Source: Azotimanducus sp963663145 (GTDB lineage Bacteria; Pseudomonadota; Gammaproteobacteria; Pseudomonadales; Azotimanducaceae). Taken from it: 64,000 nucleotides of DNA. The notes below the pieces were generated by a model. The model was not told the origin of the DNA. It did not search any database and saw only the letters and a list, made by a program, of their open reading frames with translations. The stretch lies in NCBI GenBank assembly GCA_963663145.1, contig OY760134.1:1736001-1800000 (forward strand), read 5' to 3'. Of this stretch, positions 44,627 to 55,400 are shown piece after piece (within the stretch, counting starts at the first letter, position 1; each line of letters begins with the position of its first letter). The position numbers were made by a program, and so were the translations under genes.

Positions 44627-47554
44627 GTGGAAGCCCAGAACCCCAGCACAAACAACGGGTCGCCGAAGGGTCGGCATGGGCCCAAACAACGGGAAGAGAT
44701 TCTCAACGCCGAACTTGGCAGGCTTCTCATCAAACGGCATCCGCAATGGAATGAACAAAACGTTCACATAGACTCAACGCACACCATCGCGCAACGCGCC
44801 GCGCTCAAGATCGATGTGCTGATCGACCACCCGGGCGGGCAGCCAGTGGCCATAGAAACAAAGTTCGACACCGCCGGTGCGAACAAGTCTTTGCGTCGGC
44901 AAGTGGAGAAACGTATCGGCCTTCAGGTTGGCGGTACGGGCGACACGATCGAATCGGCGATTTCCGTGAAATGGCCGAAGGGACTGACGGCCGCCGGCAT
45001 AGAGAAGGCCGAGTTTCACTACGCCGTGCATCAGCTTGATGAGCATGATGAGATCATCCGCTGGCCGAAGGAGGATCGAGAGTGGATGCCCGCCTGCGTT
45101 GACGATCTCGCCGACGCGGTTGAGGTGGCGTCCCTGTCCCGAAAACGCATCTTTGAAGGCAGTGAAATCTTGAGCGCCGGTGTGCGAAGCGCGACACGGC
45201 GATTGCGTCAGGACTTCGCAGCCTTGAGTGAGCGGATCGGCGAAGTCCTGCATCAGGACCCGGGAGAGCAAACCAACAGGATGGCGGCCGCTATCCTCAT
45301 TAATGCCTTTGTTTTTCATCGCGCCATTGAAGGGCGCGTGGGCATTCCCCAAATCTCATCATGTGCAGATGAATTCGGATTCCACCAGAGCCTTGTACGC
45401 AAGGCGTGGCGCTCCGTCTTGGAAGTCAACTATTGGCCAATATTCAGCATCGCATTGGACATATTGGAGGCGATACCGGCGAGAATCTCATCTTATATGC
45501 TCGATACGGCCGATGCGGTAGCTAACGGACTGGTGAAAGTCGGAGCGACCACCTTCCACGACCTTGCGGCGCGAATGTTCCAAGCATTGATCGCCGACCG
45601 TAAATTCCTTGCCACTTTCTATACCCTGCCCGAATCGGCCTGCCTGCTTGCGGAACTCGCAATCTCGCAACTGAATATTGATTGGTCGAACGAACAGGCC
45701 GTGAAGTCGCTAAAAGTTGGGGATTTTGCCTGCGGTACCGGCACCCTCTTGTCCGCTGTGCAACAGGGCATGTATCGAAGGTTGCGCAGAAACGGACTCG
45801 ATGATCGGGATTTTCACAAGCACTTCATGGAAAACGTGCTTCTTGGCACGGACATCATGCCCTCCGCCGCACACTTGGCGGCCTCCATGCTGTCGAGTGC
45901 GCACCCAAACATCTTGTACCACGACTCTCTCGTTCACGTCCTGCCCTATGGCATCGATGAGGAAGTCTCGAAACGCCATCGGATTGACCCGAACAGAATC
46001 TACATTGGTGCCTTGGACTTGAGGACCAGCGAAATGGCTTCCATCAATCTCTTCAGCCAAAGTGGTGTCGGCCAAGAGGTGGAGATTCAAGGCAAACGCA
46101 TGACCGCCTCGGGAACGAAGAGTTCAAGCAATACCAGGACCTTTCCCGTAGGACATCAGAGCTTTAACCTAGTCATTATGAATCCCCCTTTCACCCGACC
46201 GACAAACCATGAAGCGGGACATGAACAGGTGCCTGTGCCGTCCTTCGCGGGCTTTGGCAAATCGGTTGAGGAACAAGCCGCCATGTCTCAGAGGCTTAGG
46301 TCGCAGAGTGCGGAGTTTGGCCACGGAAATGCTGGCCTCGCCACGAATTTCATGGATCTGGCCCATGACAAGCTCAAGGACGGCGGGGTGCTGGCACTGG
46401 TGCTGCCGTTTACCTACGTGGCCGGAGAGTCTTGGGACAAAGCGAGAAAAGCACTCTCCAAGCATTATCGCGACATCACCGTGGTATCTATCGCGGCCGC
46501 CACGGGAGATGTTCGCGAGCAAGCATTTTCGGCCGATACTGGCATGGCCGAATGCCTGATTCTGGCCACACGGGCGGGAGAAGCAGGCAAGAAAGATTGT
46601 GAGGGGAGTCGCATAAGGTTCATTAACTTCCCCAACAGGCCGCGTACGCTCATTGAGGCGCACCAACACGCAAGAAACAACACAGATTGGTCACTGAGCG
46701 GAACTGACGCGGACTACGGCGCTGCGGGGGTTCAGGATGCAGACCTCGGACTGACGATGATGGCGCTTTGTGGTGGCAATTTGATTCTGCCGCGCCAAGC
46801 TTCGGGGCGGCAGATTGCGCTCACCAAAATGAAGCAGATTGCGAATCGAGGAGTTGTTGATCGCGACATAAACGGCAAAGCAGACAGAGGGGCCTTCGAC
46901 ATTGTGCAGACGCGCTCGGCGTGGAGGGCGGATTTCCCAACCCTCTGGAGCCATGATGCGGCCCGGGAGTGTCAACTGCTCGTCGCTCCCGATTCTGAGG
47001 GACGTGTTCGTAGAGGCATGCGCCAGAAGGCTGTCGAAACCTGGCACAAGACGGCATCGAAGCTACACCACAATCTCGACTTCCGACTCAATTCACAGCC
47101 CCTCGCGCTGTGCGTTACGCCGGAGAAAAGCATGGGCGGAAGGGCGTGGCCAAACATCAAGCCGCTGAAATCGGAGTACGAATTGCCCTTGCTCATCTGG
47201 GGCAACTCCACGCTTGGCCTCATGATCTTCTGGTGGTGCGCCGCTCGACAGCAGCAGGGAAGGTCCGTGCTCACCATCAGCAAGATTCCCGACCTGCCGA
47301 CAATCGACTGCGAAGCCTTGAGCGATGCGCAACTGACGCAGTTTGCCCAAGCCTTTGAAGCCTTTAAGGACAAGAAGTTTCTGCCCGCAAACGAGGCCTA
47401 TCGCGATGAAACCAGGCAAGCCTTGGACGCCGAAGTTTTCAAAATTCTCGGCCTTCCAAAGTCATCACTTGAGAACCTGGGTCTCTTGCGCAGAAAATGG
47501 TGCTACGAACCCTCCGTGCACGGCGGCAAGCGCACCAAGCCCCCAACAGCTTAG
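44627..47554 (+). CDS. single-chain nuclease + N6-adenine DNA methyltransferase (Type IIG-like restriction-modification protein)
   Basis: About 975 residues. The N-terminal ~100 residues carry a PD-(D/E)XK-like pattern (KIDVLIDHPGGQ, Asp near 61, then AIETKF with Glu/Lys near 76-78). A helical region follows. The methyltransferase has SAM motif I FACGTGTLL near 364 and catalytic NPPF near 519. The C-terminal ~350 residues hold no clear domain; WGNSTLGLMIFWW and KIPDLP resemble target-recognition segments. This nuclease-helical-MTase-recognition order fits Eco57I-like enzymes. The frame is open to TTG 44549, inside hairpin D, so GTG 44627 is a tentative start. No hsd, cognate MTase or accessory gene is adjacent. 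Could also be an orphan methylase with a dead nuclease. Confidence 0.72.
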   Translation: MEAQNPSTNNGSPKGRHGPKQREEILNAELGRLLIKRHPQWNEQNVHIDSTHTIAQRAALKIDVLIDHPGGQPVAIETKFDTAGANKSLRRQVEKRIGLQVGGTGDTIESAISVKWPKGLTAAGIEKAEFHYAVHQLDEHDEIIRWPKEDREWMPACVDDLADAVEVASLSRKRIFEGSEILSAGVRSATRRLRQDFAALSERIGEVLHQDPGEQTNRMAAAILINAFVFHRAIEGRVGIPQISSCADEFGFHQSLVRKAWRSVLEVNYWPIFSIALDILEAIPARISSYMLDTADAVANGLVKVGATTFHDLAARMFQALIADRKFLATFYTLPESACLLAELAISQLNIDWSNEQAVKSLKVGDFACGTGTLLSAVQQGMYRRLRRNGLDDRDFHKHFMENVLLGTDIMPSAAHLAASMLSSAHPNILYHDSLVHVLPYGIDEEVSKRHRIDPNRIYIGALDLRTSEMASINLFSQSGVGQEVEIQGKRMTASGTKSSSNTRTFPVGHQSFNLVIMNPPFTRPTNHEAGHEQVPVPSFAGFGKSVEEQAAMSQRLRSQSAEFGHGNAGLATNFMDLAHDKLKDGGVLALVLPFTYVAGESWDKARKALSKHYRDITVVSIAAATGDVREQAFSADTGMAECLILATRAGEAGKKDCEGSRIRFINFPNRPRTLIEAHQHARNNTDWSLSGTDADYGAAGVQDADLGLTMMALCGGNLILPRQASGRQIALTKMKQIANRGVVDRDINGKADRGAFDIVQTRSAWRADFPTLWSHDAARECQLLVAPDSEGRVRRGMRQKAVETWHKTASKLHHNLDFRLNSQPLALCVTPEKSMGGRAWPNIKPLKSEYELPLLIWGNSTLGLMIFWWCAARQQQGRSVLTISKIPDLPTIDCEALSDAQLTQFAQAFEAFKDKKFLPANEAYRDETRQALDAEVFKILGLPKSSLENLGLLRRKWCYEPSVHGGKRTKPPTA

Positions 47555-47569
47555 AACAGTCTTGAAACA

Positions 47570-48622
47570 ATGAGATACATCACTGACGACACACGCATTT
47601 CCGGCCAAGAGGAGGTGATTGCGCCTGCCGACTTGCTGAATGAAATTCCCCTGAGCGACGCATCTTCGCAAGTCGTGTTTGCGACCCGCCATCAGATTCG
47701 CGACATTATTCGCAAACGTGACCCAAGGCTCTTGGTCATCATCGGCCCCTGCTCGATACACGACCCGGCCGCGGCGCTCGTGTATGCACAGAGGTTGGTG
47801 GAAGAAGCCGAGAGATTCGTCGATGAATTGCTGATCGTCATGCGCGTGTACTTTGAGAAGCCGCGCACCACCATTGGCTGGAAGGGGCTGCTGAACGACC
47901 CGTACCTGAACGGCACCTGCGACATCAACCATGGCCTCAGAGTCGGACGCACATTATTGCGCGACATCAATGACATTGGGCTTTCAGCAGGGACCGAGTA
48001 CTTAGATCCGATCTCCCCACAATATATCGGCGATGTGGTGTCTTGGAGCGCGATCGGCGCACGCACCACCGAGAGCCAGGTGCATAGACAACTCGCCTCC
48101 GGGCTTTCCTGCCCTGTTGGCTTCAAAAACTCCACCCAAGGCGACACGCAAGTCGCCGTCGATGCCGTCTTGTCGGCCCAGCATCCGCATGTCTTTCTCT
48201 CGGTGACCAAGCAAGGCCACTCGGCGATTTTCTCAACCGAGGGCAATGACGATTGCCATGTCATCCTGCGCGGCGGCGGCGGGCGCACCAATTTCTCCTC
48301 GGAGGACATTCAGGCCTGCGCGAGCCGGCTTGAATCGGCGGGATTGCCATCCGGTGTCATGGTGGACATGAGTCACGCCAACAGCCAAAAGGAATTCAAG
48401 CGCCAGGTCAATATCTGCGCATCCCTGTGTGAACACATCAGGGAGAACGGCGCGCACCTCATGGGCGTGATGATCGAGAGCAACCTGGTTGAGGGCAATC
48501 AATCGCTGGCCGACCCAGAAGATTTGGTGTTCGGCAAGAGCATCACCGATGCTTGCCTCGGCTGGGAGGACAGCATCGGTTGTTTGGAAAAGCTGGCGAA
48601 GGCCGTCAGGGCGTCGCGCTGA
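47570..48622 (+). CDS. 3-deoxy-7-phosphoheptulonate synthase (class I DAHP synthase)
   Basis: Condenses PEP and erythrose-4-phosphate, the first shikimate-pathway step. 350 residues, the AroF/AroG/AroH length. Motifs: LLVIIGPCSIHDPAAALVYA, RVYFEKPRTTIGWKG, GARTTESQVHRQLASG, GFKNSTQGD and VMVDMSHANSQK. Which feedback isoform it is cannot be read by eye. 15 bp after the nuclease-methyltransferase stop; convergent with phhB (17-bp overlap). Confidence 0.94.
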   Translation: MRYITDDTRISGQEEVIAPADLLNEIPLSDASSQVVFATRHQIRDIIRKRDPRLLVIIGPCSIHDPAAALVYAQRLVEEAERFVDELLIVMRVYFEKPRTTIGWKGLLNDPYLNGTCDINHGLRVGRTLLRDINDIGLSAGTEYLDPISPQYIGDVVSWSAIGARTTESQVHRQLASGLSCPVGFKNSTQGDTQVAVDAVLSAQHPHVFLSVTKQGHSAIFSTEGNDDCHVILRGGGGRTNFSSEDIQACASRLESAGLPSGVMVDMSHANSQKEFKRQVNICASLCEHIRENGAHLMGVMIESNLVEGNQSLADPEDLVFGKSITDACLGWEDSIGCLEKLAKAVRASR

Positions 48623-48953
48623 ACACTTGGTCGGTCTTAGCGGCCATCACGAAATCATTGCGATGCAGCCCCCTGATCTTGTGCGTCCACCAGGTAACGC
48701 CCACACTGCCCCACTCGGTCAGCAGGGCGGGATGATGGCCCTGTTCTTCGGCAATAGCGCCCACGGCATTGGTGAAGGCAAGCGCCTCAAGAAAGTTACC
48801 GAATTTGAAATCGCGGGTGAGTTGTGAGACGCCATCGACGACCTGATGTCGCCATTCCGGGATCTCTGTGAGCAATTCCCGCATCTGTGCTCCTTCAACG
48901 CGCGGAGCGTCCTTTCGGCAGGCAACGCAAGAGGATTTTGCTAGCTCGGTCAT
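48606..48953 (-). CDS. phhB: pterin-4a-carbinolamine dehydratase
   Basis: Recycles the pterin cofactor of aromatic amino acid hydroxylases. 115 residues from ATG 48953. The core EEQGHHPALLTEWGSVGVTWWTH contains the catalytic His-His and the later His; FKFGNFLEALAFTN is the conserved helix. The N-terminal CVACRKDAP is usual for bacterial forms. Start overlaps the phosphatase stop (ATGA). Confidence 0.92.
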   Translation of the reverse strand: MTELAKSSCVACRKDAPRVEGAQMRELLTEIPEWRHQVVDGVSQLTRDFKFGNFLEALAFTNAVGAIAEEQGHHPALLTEWGSVGVTWWTHKIRGLHRNDFVMAAKTDQVFSATP

Positions 48954-49801
48954 GATTGAAGCTCCTGTAGTACTTGTGCGTGAAGGCGCGGGTCGCCGCT
49001 CGCGAGCACCGCGCCGCCCATGGCGGGGTCCCCACCGTCCCATGAGGTCAATAGGCCGCCGGCACCTTCCACGATGGGCATCAAGGCTTGGACATCATAG
49101 GGTTTGAGGGAGGTCTCGAGCACCAAGTCTATCTGACCCATGGCCAACATGACGTAGGCATAACAGTCCGTACCGTAACGCTGATTTCTGACTTGCCCTC
49201 GAATGCGCTCGAAACCCTGGCGCTCTGATGCGATTCTGAACATATCGGGGGATGTGGTGGCGCAGAGGGCGGTTACCAGCGAATCGCAAGAACGAGTCCC
49301 GATGATTTCAGACCTCCCGTTTCGGCGACACAGCGCATGCGACCCATCACCGGCGAAAGTCTCCTGCAGGAAGGGTTGGTGCATGACTCCAACGAGCGGC
49401 TTTTGACCATCAAAAAGGGCAACCAGAGTACCCCAGTGAAGCAATCCCATCACAAACGCCCGTGTGCCATCGATCGGGTCAAGCACCCAGGTCAGCCCAT
49501 TGCCGCGCTTGAAACCATGCTCTTCGCCGTATACGCCATGACTCGGATAGCGTTCGGCGATCGCCTCGCGCATCGCAGCCTCCGAGTCCCGGTCCGCTTG
49601 CGTGACCGGATCGTATGCCTTCCCGTCAGCCTTATTCTCGACCAGCGTGCCCCCCTGACGCTGGCGAAAGAACGGCAGGATGACCCTTCCGGCGCGCTCG
49701 GCGAGCTGTATCGCAAATTCGAGATAGGATTCCCGCTCGCTCTTGGAAACACGAATCGCGTCGCTATATCCGAATTCAGTCCCAACCATCGGGCACCTCA
49801 A
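48950..49801 (-). CDS. inositol monophosphatase family protein, histidinol-phosphatase (HisN)-like
   Basis: Mg-dependent phosphatase of 283 residues. Metal sites: EEHGFK, WVLDPIDGTRAFVMGL (DPIDGT) and the C-terminal CYAYVMLAMGQIDLV with VKPYDV-equivalent LKPYDVQAL. The spacing is closest to HisN-type histidinol-phosphate phosphatases, which would serve histidine synthesis; inositol or other monophosphates remain possible. ATG 49789 is an alternative start. Divergent from the quinone reductase across 93 bp. Confidence 0.82.
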   Translation of the reverse strand: MRCPMVGTEFGYSDAIRVSKSERESYLEFAIQLAERAGRVILPFFRQRQGGTLVENKADGKAYDPVTQADRDSEAAMREAIAERYPSHGVYGEEHGFKRGNGLTWVLDPIDGTRAFVMGLLHWGTLVALFDGQKPLVGVMHQPFLQETFAGDGSHALCRRNGRSEIIGTRSCDSLVTALCATTSPDMFRIASERQGFERIRGQVRNQRYGTDCYAYVMLAMGQIDLVLETSLKPYDVQALMPIVEGAGGLLTSWDGGDPAMGGAVLASGDPRLHAQVLQELQS

Positions 49802-49894
49802 GTATGCGCGCTAGTGTATTCGCCTCGGATTGCGAATGCACAGCAAAGGCTGTTCGTGACAAACTGAACGTCTTCACCCTCTAGAACGCAAGAT

Positions 49895-50869
49895 ATGAAA
49901 TTCGGAGCGTGGCAAGTCGAGCAGCCGGGCGGGCCGGAAGCGCTTCAATGGACGGAGCGCGAGCTCGCTCCAACAGGCACCGAGGTGCTTATTCGTCACA
50001 CGGCGATCGGCGTCAACTTCATTGACACCTATTTTCGCAAGGGCCTCTATCCCGCGCCCTTGCCAACGGGCATTGGCGCCGAGGGCGCCGGCATCGTCGA
50101 AGCCTGTGGCGAAGATGTGGGCGAACTCAAAGTTGGAGACCGCGTCGGCTATTGCAACGGCGCACCCGGAAGTTATTCCGAGGCAAGGCTCATTGACGAA
50201 TCGAGCCTGGTGCCCTTGCCGGCTCATGTGAGCGACGAGGTTTCGGCCGCAATGCTGCTCAAGGGTCTCACCGTCGCCTACCTCATCTTCAAGACCTTCG
50301 CGCTCAATGCCTCCCACACCCTGCTCTTTCACGCCGCTGCCGGCGGTGTCGGACTCATCTTCTGCCAATGGGCCAAGTCGCTGGGAGCGCGTGTCATCGG
50401 TACGGCAGGCTCGGAGGAAAAGGCGGCGCTTGCGCGCGAGAACGGCTGCGATGAAGTCATTCTCTATCGAGACGAGGATGTGGCAGACAGGGTGCGGGAA
50501 CTCACCGGCGGCAAGGGTGTCGATGTCGCCTACGATGCGGTTGGGTTGAGCACCTTTCAGGGCACCCTCGACAGCCTCGCGCCACGCGGCATGTTTGTTT
50601 CATTCGGCAACGCCTCGGGGCCGCCGCCGACCGTCGATGCCCTCGATCTCATGCGTCGAGGCTCCCTGTTCTTCACGCGAACTTCTCTGATGAGCTACGC
50701 CAGCACGCGGTCAGAACTCATGGAACTCTGCGACCTGCTATTCAATGCCATCGGAGCAGGAACGCTCCATCCGCACATCAACCACCGCTACAAACTGAGC
50801 GAGGCGCAACAAGTCCACCGAGACCTCGAAGCGAGAAAAACCACGGGGTCGATCATCATGACGCCTTAG
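49895..50869 (+). CDS. qorA: NADPH:quinone oxidoreductase
   Basis: Zinc-free medium-chain dehydrogenase/reductase that reduces quinones with NADPH. 324 residues. GVNFIDTYFRKGLYP, GIGAEGAGIVEACGE, the Rossmann loop HAAAGGVGLIFCQWAKSLGA and a C-terminal LSEAQQVHRDLEARKTTGS, all as in E. coli QorA. Single gene; followed by hairpin E. Confidence 0.93.
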   Translation: MKFGAWQVEQPGGPEALQWTERELAPTGTEVLIRHTAIGVNFIDTYFRKGLYPAPLPTGIGAEGAGIVEACGEDVGELKVGDRVGYCNGAPGSYSEARLIDESSLVPLPAHVSDEVSAAMLLKGLTVAYLIFKTFALNASHTLLFHAAAGGVGLIFCQWAKSLGARVIGTAGSEEKAALARENGCDEVILYRDEDVADRVRELTGGKGVDVAYDAVGLSTFQGTLDSLAPRGMFVSFGNASGPPPTVDALDLMRRGSLFFTRTSLMSYASTRSELMELCDLLFNAIGAGTLHPHINHRYKLSEAQQVHRDLEARKTTGSIIMTP

Positions 50870-50873
50870 GGCT

Positions 50874-50907
50874 CATAACTCCACTCTCCAAGGGGGGGGA
50901 AGCTATG
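50874..50907. repeat. GC-rich intergenic hairpin, copy E (imperfect)
   Basis: CATAACTCCACTCTCC with an A-rich turn, then eight G and GAAGCTATGGG. CATA/TATG and CTCC/GGGG arms pair imperfectly. It lies between the convergent qorA and dienelactone-hydrolase genes, a plausible two-way terminator. Confidence 0.5.
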
Positions 50908-50925
50908 GGCTTGAGAGAGGTCGTG

Positions 50926-51615
50926 CTAAAAATGCCGCTTCAGAAACCGTTCGCAGCTTTGCCAAGCTTGCATTGCCTTGTCCTCTTGGTAGCCGGGGCG
51001 GTTAAAGTTTAAGAAGGCGTGTCCGACGCCTTCGTACATTTCCAGTTCATGCGGCTTACCCGCTTCGTCAAGCGCTGTTGACAGGTCCTTGAGGTCCTGG
51101 GGTGAGGGATTGGCATCAAGCGTCCCGCCAATCACCAGCAGCGGACAATCCATCGCATCGACTCGCGCTATCGGCGGCCTTCCGAGTCCCCAAGCATCAC
51201 GAATGAACCCACCATAGAAGGACACGGCTACCGCCAAAGGCTTGGCGACCGACGCGCCGATCAGTGCGATTCTGCCGCCCATGCAAAAGCCAATGATCCC
51301 TATCTTTGCATGACCCTGCTGCGTCGAATACAGATGTATCGCCCGAAGGTCAGCCTCAAGTTCGGCATCCTGAAGCCTCGATAAGCGCGTCATGGGATCT
51401 GCCGACGGATCTTGCTGTCGGTGATAGAGGTCCGGCGCATAGGCAGCAAAGCCCGCTTCCGCCAGTCTGCACCCAATCTCTTCAATGAAATCATCGACTC
51501 CGGGCGCGTGCATACACACGACCACCGCCGACCCCGAAGCCTCGTCGGGAAGAATCCCAAGCACGGGCATTTGTGCGCCCCCACTCACCTCAACTGCTAT
51601 CCATTCGCGCTTCAT
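50926..51615 (-). CDS. dienelactone hydrolase family protein
   Basis: Alpha/beta-hydrolase of 229 residues. The nucleophile elbow GFCMGGRIAL carries Cys, the DLH hallmark. The acid and His are in GTLDANPSPQD and EGVGHAFLNF. A cytoplasmic enzyme of esterase/lactonase type; substrate unknown. Start overlaps the DUF3108 gene stop (ATGA), so transcribed after it. Confidence 0.9.
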   Translation of the reverse strand: MKREWIAVEVSGGAQMPVLGILPDEASGSAVVVCMHAPGVDDFIEEIGCRLAEAGFAAYAPDLYHRQQDPSADPMTRLSRLQDAELEADLRAIHLYSTQQGHAKIGIIGFCMGGRIALIGASVAKPLAVAVSFYGGFIRDAWGLGRPPIARVDAMDCPLLVIGGTLDANPSPQDLKDLSTALDEAGKPHELEMYEGVGHAFLNFNRPGYQEDKAMQAWQSCERFLKRHF

Positions 51616-52346
51616 TCCTCTCGCACTCCTTCCGCCAATTCGTCCTGCAGTTCAACGTTCGAAGCCATTCTAAGCGCCTGGTCAAGCTCGAATACGCCAA
51701 GCGCGTAGCCTTCGATATCGAGCCTAGTGGGTACGCGCGCGCCCTCCACTGTTTCCACCCACACCTCGGCCTGAAAACTATCTTCCTCATCATCGACCGC
51801 CGAATAGATGCACTTCTCGACCTCACCCTCAACACCCCGCTCCGCAAGCCTCAAGTCATACCCCATGAGACCACTGTGGGCACGAAACGTCTGCTTGCAC
51901 TCGCCTCCAATGAACATGAACGAAAACACATCCACCGGCGCGACCGCATCCCTCCGTGCGCGCACCTCACCGTTGCGCACATAGTGGATCTTCCCATGCT
52001 CGACTTTGACTTCCTTCACGCGAGAGCGATTGGCCTCCATATGCCTATAGGATTCCACCACCGGCTTGCCGGCCTCCAAGCGTCCGACAACCTCGAACCG
52101 GCTTCGCCAGCGGGAGAGCCAGCCCACCAATCCCTTGGCTTCGGCTTCGCCGTGGATTTCGTATCTATGCTGGTCGCGGGCCACGCGAACCACCGCTACG
52201 CCAGCGGACAGCCCGCGCGAGTAGGCGAGATAGTCATACTGGATGACATCACGCGCCTCGGTCAGGCCCGGAACCGACAGGCCAAGCAGGAAAACGAACA
52301 GATGAACGCGTCGCCTACGCCTAGATGCTGCCCCGATCATTTCCAC
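51612..52346 (-). CDS. DUF3108 domain protein, exported
   Basis: 244-residue protein with an N-terminal signal (basic RRRRR, hydrophobic VHLFVFLLGLS, cut near TEA). The body is beta-rich: YDYLAYSRGLSAGVAVV, RSRFEVVGRLEAGKPV and a C-terminal VPTRLDIEGYALGVFELDQ, as in DUF3108 proteins of unknown function. Divergent from the large amidohydrolase gene, with 92 bp between. Confidence 0.75.
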   Translation of the reverse strand: MEMIGAASRRRRRVHLFVFLLGLSVPGLTEARDVIQYDYLAYSRGLSAGVAVVRVARDQHRYEIHGEAEAKGLVGWLSRWRSRFEVVGRLEAGKPVVESYRHMEANRSRVKEVKVEHGKIHYVRNGEVRARRDAVAPVDVFSFMFIGGECKQTFRAHSGLMGYDLRLAERGVEGEVEKCIYSAVDDEEDSFQAEVWVETVEGARVPTRLDIEGYALGVFELDQALRMASNVELQDELAEGVREE

Positions 52347-52438
52347 ATTCTACTTGTAATGAATCCATAAGCCGATGCGCAGCCAACAGAGCAGAGCAAT
52401 CTTGTAGGATGCCTGCGACGAAACATCTCGCGACGACC

Positions 52439-55400
52439 ATGACTCGATACGCTTTGATCCTAGCCGCATTACTGGCCAGCCACGCACATGCTTCCGCACT
52501 CGATGACACGGTCACCCTGCCACTCGAAGCCGAACGAGACATCAGTTTCTCCACCACGGACGGCACTTGGCTGTCGCTAGATGTCTCGCCGGACGGCACG
52601 ACCCTTGTATTCGACCTGCTCGGCGACCTCTACACCCTCCCCATCGCGGGTGGAGAGGCAAGGCGCGTCACCCAAGGCATGGCCTTCGATTCACAGCCCA
52701 CCTACGCTCCGGACGGAGAATCCATCGCCTTCATTTCAGATCGCGACGGCAATCTCAATCTCTGGGTGATGCCACTTGACGGCGGCGAACCAAGGAAACT
52801 CACCGAAGGAAACCCGATTACCGAATTCGCTTCGCCAGAATGGTCTCCCGATGGAGGGCACCTCTTGGTCTCGCGCACCACCTGGGGCAAAGGCACCTTC
52901 GAGCTGGTTGCCTATCAAGTCGACGGCGGGAGCGGCATACAAGTCACCGAGGGTGATGGCCACAACGCGCTCGGCGCGGTCTATTCTCAGGACGGCAGGT
53001 ATCTCTACTACGCGGCGCGCCAAGGGGGATTCGAATACGATGCGGACTTCCCCATGTGGCAGATCGCGCGTCGCGACCTGCGCACGGGCCATGAGGATGT
53101 CCTCACGCAAGACTTGGGAAGCGGCATTCGCCCCGTGCTTTCGCCCGATGGTCGGTTGCTCATCTACGCCAGCCGCCATCACGGCGAGACCGGATTAAAA
53201 CAGCTCGACCTCGAAACCGGCGAGAACAGCTGGCTCGTGTATCCCGTCACACATGACGAGCAGGAATCGCGCTACACGCGCGATCTCTTTCCGCGCTACG
53301 ACTTCACGCCGGACGGCGACGTACTGGTATATACCAAAGATGGCGGGTTTGAACGACTGGACATGGCATCCAATGAGACGCATCAGATCGCCTTCACGGC
53401 AGAGGTTTCGCAATCTCTCGGAGCGCAACTCTATTTTCCCTGGCGTATTGCAACGGGCGAAGTCACCGCGCGCATTGCGCAAGACCCTGCCCTGTCGCCC
53501 TCGGGAACAAAGGCTGCCTTCACCGCATTCAATAGCGTGTATGTGCACGACTTTGAGACGAATACAACAAAGAAAGTCTCGCCGGAAGGGTCGCCAGCCT
53601 TTCAGCCGGCCTGGTCCCCCGATGGATCGCGCATCGCCTATGTGGACTGGTCGCCACAGGGTGGCCATCTCTGGACCATCCGAGCGAACGGAAGCCGCCC
53701 GACCCAAGTGTCGCGCGTCCCCGCACACTACACCGATCCAGTCTTCTCTCCGGGCGGCAGGCGAATAGTGGCCTTAAGGCAGAGCGCCAACAATCGTCTC
53801 ATGGGCTATTGGGATACCGGCCACCCATACGAAGGGGATCTGGTCTGGTTCGAAGCCAGAGGCGGCGAAGCCCAGCTCATCACCCCCGCGCGTTACCTGA
53901 CCGCGCCCCATTTCGGCCCGGACCCGGAGCGCATATTTCTCTATCAGCAAGCCTTCACCAATCAAGAACCGAATGGACTGGTGTCTATGCGATTTGACGG
54001 CACCGATCGCCGCTTTCATGCCAGCGTCATCGGCAAGGGCCTGTTTTACTACGATGACCCCGTGCCCGTGGATGGCCTTCAAGTCTCTCCAAAGGGGGAC
54101 ATGGCGCTCGCGCTCTCCGCCAATCAACTCTACCTGCTGCGACTCATGTCGTTGGAAATGCCCCACTCCAGCGTCGACCTCAGTGCCTCGGCTGTTGCCA
54201 GCACCCAGTTGACAAGCGTTGGTGCGGACTTCTTCGGATGGGGGATGGACGGACGCGAAGTCTATTGGTCAACAGGCCATCGACTTCACAGGCGCAAGGT
54301 CGATGCCATCAGCTTTCGCGAAGATGGGGAGGACGAGGAAGCATCCGATGACCCTACGGAAACCTTGGTTGTTGCCGAGGCCGAAGTCGAAACGGAACAG
54401 GAGACGGAAGAAGAAGCGCCTCACTCCGAATGGGAGGTTGACCTCAAGGAGTTGCACGAGGCCGTATCGAGCACCGACCTCCTAGTGAGCATGCCGCGCG
54501 CGGCGCCCGAAGGCAGAATCGCCCTGGTTGGCGCCACCCTGCTGCCCATGGAAGGCACCCGAAATATCATTGAAGACTCAGTGGTTGTTTTGGACGGCAA
54601 TCGCATTCAAGCGGTGGGGCAACGAGGCGTGATCGAATTGCCCGAAGATGCCAAGGTGCTTGATCTGACAGGCCAGTACCTCTTGCCCGGCTTTGTAGAC
54701 ACTCACGCACACTTCGACAGCATGCGGCGGGTACTCGACCTTTCGAATTGGTCCTTTCTCGCCAATCTCGCTTGGGGGGTGACGACCGGCCTTGATGTGC
54801 AGCCATCAACGATCGATATTCTCATCTACGAGGACTTGGTTGACGCCGGTCTTATGTTGGGACCTCGACCCCTGTCCACCGGCCCAGGGATATTCAACGA
54901 CAATGCCTTCGAGTCCGCCGCCCACGCCTATGCGGTCCTCAACCGTTACCGTGAGCACTACGGCGTACACAATCTCAAGGCGTACATTTCAGGCAGCCGC
55001 GAACAGCGCCAATGGCTGGCCGAGGCCGCCAAGGAACTTGAACTCATGCCCACAACCGAGGGCGGTCTGGATCAAATGATGGAGCTCACCCACGTTCTCG
55101 ACGGATTCAGCGGCAACGAGCACAACTTCCCGGTGTTCCCGCTCTACAAGGACGTAGTGGAACTCACGGCGAAGAGCGGTATTGCCTACACACCCACCCT
55201 GCTGGTCACTTACGGCGGACCCTTTGGCCAGAACTGGTTCCATTCCCTCGAGTCCCCAAGAGACAATACGAAGCTGAAGCGATTCACACCACAGTGGGTC
55301 ATCGACCGAACCACCCGGCGTGGCGAGTGGTTCGCGCCCGATGAATATACCCATCCGCGTATCGCCGAGTCTGCGGCGCTGATTCATCGCCGGGGCGGCA

